From assembly GCA_023231075.1 (NCBI GenBank), contig JALNWC010000004.1:1-30344 (forward strand): a stretch of DNA of 30,344 bases. The letters are read 5' to 3'. The notes below the pieces were generated by a model. The model saw only the letters and a program-made list of their open reading frames with translations. It did not search any database and was not told the origin of the DNA. Origin of the DNA: Rhodoferax sp. GTDB lineage: Bacteria > Pseudomonadota > Gammaproteobacteria > Burkholderiales > Burkholderiaceae_C. Within the stretch, counting starts at the first letter, position 1. Each line of letters opens with the position of its first letter. Made by a program: the position numbers and the translations under genes. This document shows, piece after piece, positions 24,079-30,344 of this stretch.

Positions 24079-25569
24079 ATGATTGACAACATCAGTTTGA
24101 TCGCGGTCTTTCCGGAAATCATCTTGCTGGTCATGGCTTGTGTGATTGCCCTGTTTGACTTGGGCGTCAAAAGCCATACCCGCACCGCCACCTATGTCGT
24201 GACCATGTTGACGCTGGCTGTGGTGGCCGCCTTGCTGGCCAATGCAGCCACCAACGGCCAGACGCTTTACGGTTTTGGCAACATGGTGGTCAGTGATGTG
24301 ATGAGCAACTGGCTCAAATGTTTTGCCACGATTGCCGTCATGGTGACGCTGGTTTACGGCCGGCACTATGCGGCTGAGCGCGACATGCTGCGGGGCGGCG
24401 AGCTCTTTGTGCTGAGCCTGTTTTCCTTGCTCGGCATGTTTGTCATGATCTCTGGCAACAATTTTCTGGTGATCTACATGGGTGTGGAGTTGTTGACCCT
24501 GTCAAGCTACGCCCTGGTGGCCCTGCGTCGTGACTACGTGCTGTCCGTTGAGGCCGCCATGAAGTATTTTGTGCTGGGCGCGCTGGCTTCGGGTTTCCTG
24601 CTTTACGGTATGTCGATGCTGTATGGCGCCACCGGCACGCTCAACCTCCAGGAGGCTTTGACGGCGATTCATTCCGGTCAGATCAAGCACCAGGTCCTGA
24701 TTTTCGGTCTGGTCTTCATCGTGGCCGGTTTGGCCTTCAAGCTCGGTGCGGTGCCATTTCACATGTGGATCCCCGACGTTTACCAGGGTGCGCCCACGGC
24801 CATCACCCTCATGATCGGCGGCGCCCCCAAACTGGCGGCGTTTGCCGTGTTGATTCGCTTGTTGGTTGAAGGCTTGCTGCCCTTGGCGTTTGACTGGCAA
24901 CAGATGTTGATGTTGCTGGCCATCGGCTCGCTCGCGGTGGGTAACCTGGCGGCCATCGCGCAGACCAACATCAAGCGCATGCTCGCCTACTCGACCATTT
25001 CGCACATGGGTTTTGTCTTGATCGGCATGATGTCAGGCATCGTGATGAGTCATCCCGGGGCGGCCGGCAACGCCTATGGCGCGTCCATGTTCTATGTGGT
25101 CTCCTATGTGTTGACCACCCTGGCCAGTTTTGGTGTGATTTTGCTGTTGACGCGAAGTGGTTTTGAGAGCGAAGAGATCTCGGATCTGGCTGGCTTGAAC
25201 CAGCGCAGCCCGCTCTACGCCGGCATCATGGCGCTGTGTCTGTTCTCGCTGGCTGGTATTCCGCCCATGATTGGCTTCTACGCTAAATTGGCGGTGTTGC
25301 AGGCTTTGCTGGCATCCGGTGGAACCCTGCAACTCGTGCTCGCCGTGTTCGCCGTCATGATGTCGCTGGTTGGTGCTTTCTACTACCTGCGCGTGGTCAA
25401 GGTGATGTATTTCGACGCCCCGTCGGGTAGCGCCGGACCCATCACGGCACCCTTTGAAGTCCGCGCCGTGCTCTCGCTCAATGGGGCCCTGCTGCTGATT
25501 CTGGGTATCGTTCCTGGCGGATTGATGGCTCTGTGCGCCAACGCCGTCAAGCAAATGCTGACGACCTGA
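24079..25569 (+). CDS. nuoN: NADH-quinone oxidoreductase subunit N (antiporter-like), last gene of nuo operon
   Basis: The 496-residue antiporter-like subunit (ND2 family) sits next to NuoK. Glu137 in YMGVELLTLSSYALVAL and Lys221 in LAFKLGAVPFHMWIPDVYQGAP are the expected proton-path residues. YSTISHMGFVLIGM marks the second half. ATG 24079 follows an AGAGA-like site. No strong terminator follows it, so transcription may continue into the Nudix gene 31 bases on. Confidence 0.98.
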   Translation: MIDNISLIAVFPEIILLVMACVIALFDLGVKSHTRTATYVVTMLTLAVVAALLANAATNGQTLYGFGNMVVSDVMSNWLKCFATIAVMVTLVYGRHYAAERDMLRGGELFVLSLFSLLGMFVMISGNNFLVIYMGVELLTLSSYALVALRRDYVLSVEAAMKYFVLGALASGFLLYGMSMLYGATGTLNLQEALTAIHSGQIKHQVLIFGLVFIVAGLAFKLGAVPFHMWIPDVYQGAPTAITLMIGGAPKLAAFAVLIRLLVEGLLPLAFDWQQMLMLLAIGSLAVGNLAAIAQTNIKRMLAYSTISHMGFVLIGMMSGIVMSHPGAAGNAYGASMFYVVSYVLTTLASFGVILLLTRSGFESEEISDLAGLNQRSPLYAGIMALCLFSLAGIPPMIGFYAKLAVLQALLASGGTLQLVLAVFAVMMSLVGAFYYLRVVKVMYFDAPSGSAGPITAPFEVRAVLSLNGALLLILGIVPGGLMALCANAVKQMLTT

Positions 25570-25600
25570 AGCGCTCGTTCTGCAAGCCAACGAACGGTCC

Positions 25601-26197
25601 ATGGACACTGGTGCGATGGACCATCTGATTGAGAAAAAGTTAAGTAGCACCGAGCTTTTCAAGGGACGCCTCCTTCATGCGTACCGGGACGTGGTCAGCC
25701 TGCCTGACGGCTCCCAGGCCACCCGTGAATACGTGGTGCACCCGGGCGCCGTCATGGTGGTGCCGCTGCTCGAAGATGCCTCCGGAAGCACGCGGGTGGT
25801 GCTGGAGCGCCAATTTCGTTATCCCGTGGGCCGCGTCATGGTCGAGTTTCCTGCGGGCAAACTCGACGCCGGTGAAAGCTGCTTTGCGTGTGCCCAGCGT
25901 GAACTGCGCGAAGAGACCGGTTTTACTGCCCGCCAATGGGCGCACGCGGGGGTGTTGCACCCGCTCATCGCCTACTCCACAGAATTCATCGACATCTGGT
26001 TTGCACGCGGCTTGCAAATGGGCCCGCGAAACCTGGACGAGGGTGAGTTGCTGGATGTTTTTACGGCCACGCCCGACGAGTTGCTCGACGGGTGCCGCCA
26101 GGGGCTGGTCACCGACGGCAAGACGCTGACGGCGGTACTTTGGCTGCAAAACGTTCTTTCAGGGAATTGGTCGCTTGACTGGCATGATGCAGCCTGA
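25601..26197 (+). CDS. Nudix hydrolase, ADP-ribose pyrophosphatase type
   Basis: The 198-residue protein carries a complete Nudix box at 86-108: GKLDAGE, then RELREETGF, matching G-x5-E-x7-RE-U-x-EE-x-G-U. The N-terminal part (REYVVHPGAVMVVPLL and ERQFRYPVGRVMVEFPAG) is characteristic of the ADP-ribose pyrophosphatase (NudF-like) subgroup, which splits ADP-ribose to AMP and ribose 5-phosphate with Mg2+. It lies 31 bases after nuoN on the same strand and may be part of the same transcript. ATG 25616 is an alternative start, and neither has a clear ribosome binding site. Substrate specificity is inferred from family resemblance. Confidence 0.9.
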   Translation: MDTGAMDHLIEKKLSSTELFKGRLLHAYRDVVSLPDGSQATREYVVHPGAVMVVPLLEDASGSTRVVLERQFRYPVGRVMVEFPAGKLDAGESCFACAQRELREETGFTARQWAHAGVLHPLIAYSTEFIDIWFARGLQMGPRNLDEGELLDVFTATPDELLDGCRQGLVTDGKTLTAVLWLQNVLSGNWSLDWHDAA

Positions 26198-26269
26198 ACA
26201 GGCCATGTGATTTGTGCATATGTAGATGAGTCGGGTGGCCTCCGGCCGCTGCAGTTCGCTTGGGCTTCC

Positions 26270-26275
26270 TAGAAT
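26270..26275 (+). promoter_or_regulatory. Candidate -10 hexamer for the glutamate dehydrogenase gene
   Basis: TAGAAT at 26270-26275 lies 33 bases ahead of the ATG and would start transcription near 26282. No convincing -35 lies 16-18 bases upstream. The rest of this 111-base gap holds a short GGCC-TCC-GGCC repeat and nothing else I can name. Confidence 0.3.
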
Positions 26276-26308
26276 CATGGGCATTCAAAGCATTCACTGG
26301 AGACCTGC

Positions 26309-29300
26309 ATGACCCCTGCCACCCTTGCCGACCTGCGAAGCTACACCCTGGAAAACGCGGGCGCTGCCGGCCCGGTGCTGGCTGACTTTGTGTCCGCTTA
26401 TTTTGACAACACCGATCCTGATGAACTGCAACAACGCGGCTCCGCCACGCTGCTGGCCCTGGCCGCAGCGCACTGGCGCCTGCTGGACGCGGTGCCAGGC
26501 GTTTCTGGCGAACGCATTCGTGTCTACAACCCGACGCTGGCCGAAGACGGTTTTGACAGTGAACACACCGTCATTCAAATGGTTCACGACGACATGCCGT
26601 TTCTGGTGGATTCGGTCACCATGGCCATCAACCGCAGCGGCCGCATGGTGCACTGGATTGTTCATCCGCTGCTCGCGGTCGAGCGCGACGCCCATGGCCA
26701 GGCAGCCAAGGCCACGCTCGCCCGGGAGGATGGCGTCCCCAGGCGTCAGATTTCTTCGCTGATTCTGGTGGAGTGCGATCGCATTTTGCGTCCGGCTGAC
26801 CGCGACCAGTTGGCTGCCGAGCTGGCGCAGGTGTTGCATGACGTCAACGCCGCAGTCACCGACTGGGCACCCATGCTCCAGCACCTGCAAGCGGTGCGTG
26901 AAGCCTCATCGCGCTCGCCCTTGTCGGCCAAGGGCCAACATGAGGGCGTGGCGTTTTTGCACTGGCTTGAGTCACAGCATTTCACTTTCCTGGGGGCGCG
27001 TGACTACCAGTTGTTGCGTGAAGAAGACGGCATCAAGCTGGTGGCCGTGCCTGAATCCGGCCTGGGAATTTTGCGCGGTGAGCCCAAAACACCGGTCAGC
27101 CGCTTGCCTTTGGACGCGCTCGAATTTCTGGACTCCGACCAGCTGGTGCTGGTTACCAAAGCCATGACGCGAGCCACCGTGCACCGCCCGGCCTGGCTCG
27201 ACTGCCTGACGGTGAAGCGCTTCGACGATGCCGGCAAAGTCATTGGCGAGGCCCGTTTCCTGGGGCTTTACACCTCCAAGGCCTATGCCGCCGCCGTGGG
27301 CGACATTCCGCAAATCCGGCGCCGCGCGGCCGACGTGAAGGCCGCCGTCGGCGTGCTGCCCGAGAGCCATGCGGCCAAGTCCTTGCAGACCATTCTCGAT
27401 GCCTACCCGCGCGACGAACTGTTTCAGGTCGATACCGCCACGCTGATCAACCATGCCGTGGGTATCCTGCGGCTGCAGGAGCGCCAACGGGTTCGCGTTT
27501 TCCTGCGTCGCGACCCTTTTGGCCGCTTCACCTCGGCGCAGGTCTTTGTGCCGCGTGACCGCTACAACACCGAGCTGCGCTCGCGGATCGGTGACGAGCT
27601 TTGCCGGGCGCTCGATGGCCAGTCGATCGAGTTCACCCCGACGCTGACCGACAGTCCGTTGGCCCGCATTCACTACTTTGTCAGAGCCCGCCAACAAGCC
27701 CCCCAAAACGTCGATGTGTCGGCGCTTGAACTTCGCATTAGCCAGCTTTCCCAGCGCTGGGAAGACGATTGCAGGCAAGCGCTGCTGCACATCCATGGTG
27801 AGAGCCAGGGTCTGGCGTTGGCCAGCCGTTTTGCCGACAGTTTTCCGGCCGCTTACCAGGAAGATTTCTCCGGTCGCATGGCTGCCGACGACGTGCAGGT
27901 ACTCGCCAGCCTGTCGCCCGGGCGGCCCATGGCGGTGCGCCTGTACCGCCCGCTGGACAGTGCGCCCGGCATGGTGCGATTCAAGATTTTCAGCCGGGTC
28001 AAAGTCGCGCTGTCCGATTCACTGCCGGTGCTCGAACGCATGGGCGCGCGCGTGCTCGACGAGCATCCCTACCAATTGCAGCCGGCGTTGACCGATGCCG
28101 CAGCAGCAGATGACTGGATTCACGATCTGGGCCTGCAGCTGCCGCCCGAGGCCGAGTTTGCCCGGATACGCGAGCGTTTTGAGGCCTTGTTCGTGCAGGT
28201 CTGGTGCAAGGCGATTGAGAGCGACGAGCTCAACAAGCTGGTGCTGGTGACCTCGCTCGACGCCCGCGCCATCGCTGTGTTGCGCGCTTACACGCGCTAC
28301 TTCACCCAGCTCAATTTTCCTTACAGCCAAAGCTATCTGGAAGCGGCCTTGTTCAAGAATGCCGCCTCGGCGCAAGCCCTGGTCGAGTTGTTTGAGGCCC
28401 GTTTCAATCCGGCGCAAACCCAGGATCGTGCGGCGCTGCAAACCAGTGTGAACGCGACCCTTGACAGCCAATTAAGCGCTGTGGCCAGCCTGGACGAAGA
28501 CCGCATCCTGCGCCAATACCACCGCAGCATTCTGGCCACCGTGCGCACCAACGTGTGGCAGACCACGCCAGCCGGCGGCGACAAGCCCTACATGAGCTTC
28601 AAGTTCCGCTCGCACGACGTCCCCGGCATGCCCGAACCCAAGCCGCTGTTTGAAATCTGGGTCTATTCGCCGCGCGTCGAGGCCATCCACCTGCGCATTG
28701 ACAAAGTGGCGCGTGGCGGCCTGCGCTGGTCGGACCGGCGCGAAGACTTCCGCACCGAAGTTCTGGGTCTGGTGAAGGCCCAGCAAGTCAAAAACACGGT
28801 GATCGTGCCGGTCGGCTCCAAGGGCGGCTTCGTGCTGAAAAACCCGCCGCCCGCCAGCGACCGCGACGCCTTCATGGCCGAGGGCATTGCCTGCTACAAG
28901 CTGATGCTCTCGGGCATGCTCGACGTCACCGACAACCTGGTCAAGGGCCAGGTGGTGGCACCCCAAAACGTGGTCCGTCACGACGGCGATGACCCTTACC
29001 TGGTGGTCGCGGCCGACAAAGGCACGGCCAGTTTCTCCGACATTGCCAACAGCGTCTCGGCCGACTACGGTTTCTGGCTGGGTGACGCGTTCGCCTCGGG
29101 CGGCTCGGTGGGCTACGACCACAAGGAAATGGGCATCACCGCCCGCGGTGCCTGGGAGTCGGCCAAGCGCCATTTCAGGGCCTTGTCGCACGACATCCAG
29201 ACCACGCCCTTCACCGTGGTCGGCATCGGCGACATGTCGGGTGATGTCTTTGGCAACGGCATGCTGCTGTCAACCCAGATCAAGCTGGTGGCCGCGTTTG

Positions 29301-30344
29301 ACCACCGCCACATCTTTATCGACCCCGCGCCCGATGTGGCGCGCAGTTTTGCCGAGCGCCAACGCCTGTTCCATCTGCCGCGCTCCAGTTGGGACGACTT
29401 TGACCGCAGCGTGCTGTCGGAAGGCGGCGGCATTTACCCGCGTTCTGCCAAGTCGATCCATTTGTCCGAGGCGGCGCGCGCGGTGCTCGGCATCGAGGCC
29501 ACGGAGCTGTCACCCAGCGACCTGATTCATGCGCTGCTGCAGGCGCCGGTGGACATGCTCTACAACGGCGGCATCGGCACCTATGTCAAGTCGTCGCAAG
29601 AAAGTCATGCGCAGGTGGGCGACAAAGGCAGCGACGCATTCCGGGTCAATGGCGGGCAACTGCGCTGCAAGGTGCTGGTCGAAGGCGGCAACCTGGGCTG
29701 CACCCAGCTCGGGCGCGTTGACTATGCCCAGGCCGGCGGCCTGATCTACACCGACGCCATCGACAACTCGGCCGGCGTCGACTGCTCCGACCATGAAGTC
29801 AACATCAAGATTTTGCTGGACCGGGTGGTCGAGGCGGGCGACCTCACGCTCAAGCAGCGCAATGACCTGCTGGCCTCCATGACCGACGAAGTGGCGCATC
29901 TGGTGCTGGCCGACAACTACTACCAGACGCAGGCGCTCGACGTGGCCTGCCACCGTCCCCTGTATCTGCTGGCGGGTCAGCAGCGGCTGATCCAGTGGCT
30001 CGAAGGAGCCGGGCGCCTGAACCGGGCCATCGAGTTCCTGCCCAGCGACGAAGAATTTGTGCGCCGGCGCTCGCTCAAACAGGGCCTGACGGCCCCCGAA
30101 GGCGCGGTGCTGCTGGCCTACGCCAAGATGTCGGTGTTTGATGACTTGCTGGCCAGCAACTTGCCCGACGACCCGTATTTCAGCCGCGTTCTCAAGGCCT
30201 ATTTCCCCAAGGCCTTGACCGAGAAATTCTCCGCCGCCATCGACCTGCACCCGCTCAAGCGCGAAATCATCGCCACCTATGTGGCCAACACCGTGGTCAA
30301 TCGCAGCGGCGCCACCTTCGTGAACTTTCTGGCGGCCGAGGCCG
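26309..30344 (+). CDS. gdhB: NAD-specific glutamate dehydrogenase, large (~180 kDa) type, 3' end cut off by window
   Basis: The open frame from ATG 26309 (CTGGAGA upstream) runs 1345 codons to the window edge; the family is usually about 1550-1650 residues, so some 250 are missing. The enzyme oxidatively deaminates glutamate to 2-oxoglutarate with NAD+. The N-terminal half is the long regulatory region, with HDDMPFLVDSV, FTFLGARDY and FVPRDRYNTELR as family blocks. The catalytic core starts around 765: RIDKVARGGLRWSDRREDFR, then VPVGSKGGFV with the substrate lysine Lys838, and the NAD fold near 972 (GIGDMSGDVFGNGM). VLVEGGNLGCTQ and YTDAIDNSAGVDCSDHEVN follow. It is transcribed separately from the Nudix gene, judging by the gap. 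Confidence 0.96.
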   Translation, partial: MTPATLADLRSYTLENAGAAGPVLADFVSAYFDNTDPDELQQRGSATLLALAAAHWRLLDAVPGVSGERIRVYNPTLAEDGFDSEHTVIQMVHDDMPFLVDSVTMAINRSGRMVHWIVHPLLAVERDAHGQAAKATLAREDGVPRRQISSLILVECDRILRPADRDQLAAELAQVLHDVNAAVTDWAPMLQHLQAVREASSRSPLSAKGQHEGVAFLHWLESQHFTFLGARDYQLLREEDGIKLVAVPESGLGILRGEPKTPVSRLPLDALEFLDSDQLVLVTKAMTRATVHRPAWLDCLTVKRFDDAGKVIGEARFLGLYTSKAYAAAVGDIPQIRRRAADVKAAVGVLPESHAAKSLQTILDAYPRDELFQVDTATLINHAVGILRLQERQRVRVFLRRDPFGRFTSAQVFVPRDRYNTELRSRIGDELCRALDGQSIEFTPTLTDSPLARIHYFVRARQQAPQNVDVSALELRISQLSQRWEDDCRQALLHIHGESQGLALASRFADSFPAAYQEDFSGRMAADDVQVLASLSPGRPMAVRLYRPLDSAPGMVRFKIFSRVKVALSDSLPVLERMGARVLDEHPYQLQPALTDAAAADDWIHDLGLQLPPEAEFARIRERFEALFVQVWCKAIESDELNKLVLVTSLDARAIAVLRAYTRYFTQLNFPYSQSYLEAALFKNAASAQALVELFEARFNPAQTQDRAALQTSVNATLDSQLSAVASLDEDRILRQYHRSILATVRTNVWQTTPAGGDKPYMSFKFRSHDVPGMPEPKPLFEIWVYSPRVEAIHLRIDKVARGGLRWSDRREDFRTEVLGLVKAQQVKNTVIVPVGSKGGFVLKNPPPASDRDAFMAEGIACYKLMLSGMLDVTDNLVKGQVVAPQNVVRHDGDDPYLVVAADKGTASFSDIANSVSADYGFWLGDAFASGGSVGYDHKEMGITARGAWESAKRHFRALSHDIQTTPFTVVGIGDMSGDVFGNGMLLSTQIKLVAAFDHRHIFIDPAPDVARSFAERQRLFHLPRSSWDDFDRSVLSEGGGIYPRSAKSIHLSEAARAVLGIEATELSPSDLIHALLQAPVDMLYNGGIGTYVKSSQESHAQVGDKGSDAFRVNGGQLRCKVLVEGGNLGCTQLGRVDYAQAGGLIYTDAIDNSAGVDCSDHEVNIKILLDRVVEAGDLTLKQRNDLLASMTDEVAHLVLADNYYQTQALDVACHRPLYLLAGQQRLIQWLEGAGRLNRAIEFLPSDEEFVRRRSLKQGLTAPEGAVLLAYAKMSVFDDLLASNLPDDPYFSRVLKAYFPKALTEKFSAAIDLHPLKREIIATYVANTVVNRSGATFVNFLAAEA

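Overview
The window is ordinary chromosomal DNA of a GC-rich betaproteobacterium. It most resembles Burkholderiales, probably Comamonadaceae (Rhodoferax/Polaromonas/Acidovorax-like). That call rests on protein character, on separate nuoC and nuoD genes, and on the run rpsO-pnp-quinone oxidoreductase-tpiA-secG-tRNA-Leu(GAG)-nuoA..N; it is a judgement from memory, not a search. I see no phage, transposon, CRISPR array, plasmid or defence genes, and no clearly new multi-gene system. The more interesting signals are regulatory.

Layout. (1) 1-3554: an RND multidrug efflux locus. A truncated acrB-type pump gene and an acrA-type membrane fusion lipoprotein gene lie on the minus strand, divergent from a TetR/AcrR repressor gene. 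The shared intergenic region carries a 22-nt inverted repeat very like the E. coli AcrR operator and a leader with two hairpins, the second ending in a U-tract. (2) 3574-5984: tsaD (tRNA t6A synthesis) and an orphan LivK-like periplasmic binding protein. (3) 6010-8757: rpsO and pnp, with a strong terminator after rpsO and a long stem in the pnp leader that resembles the RNase III site used for PNPase autoregulation in enterobacteria. (4) 8823-11152: an NAD(P)H:quinone oxidoreductase overlapping tpiA, then secG and tRNA-Leu(GAG). (5) 11211-25569: the complete 14-gene complex I operon nuoA to nuoN, about 14.4 kb, tightly packed with several 4-nt ATGA overlaps. A near-consensus FNR/ANR box lies between the tRNA and nuoA. 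(6) 25601-26197: a Nudix hydrolase of ADP-ribose pyrophosphatase type. (7) 26309 to the right edge: the first 1345 codons of a very large NAD-specific glutamate dehydrogenase.

How the parts relate. The nuo operon encodes the proton-pumping NADH:quinone oxidoreductase: peripheral arm B, C, D, E, F, G, I and membrane arm A, H, J, K, L, M, N. Its neighbours include NADH-linked or nucleotide-handling enzymes (Nudix hydrolase, NAD-glutamate dehydrogenase, quinone oxidoreductase), which fits a respiratory neighbourhood but does not prove joint regulation. NuoG lacks the cysteines for the extra N7 cluster. The FNR-like box, a possible -10 hexamer and the nuoA ATG are spaced as in a class II FNR promoter that would yield a nearly leaderless transcript.

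Small gaps hold only ribosome binding sites and the signals listed. Every gap over about 100 bases (2828-2933, 5985-6138, 6406-6642, 10950-11067, 26198-26308) is described in the features; no gap exceeds 300 bases.
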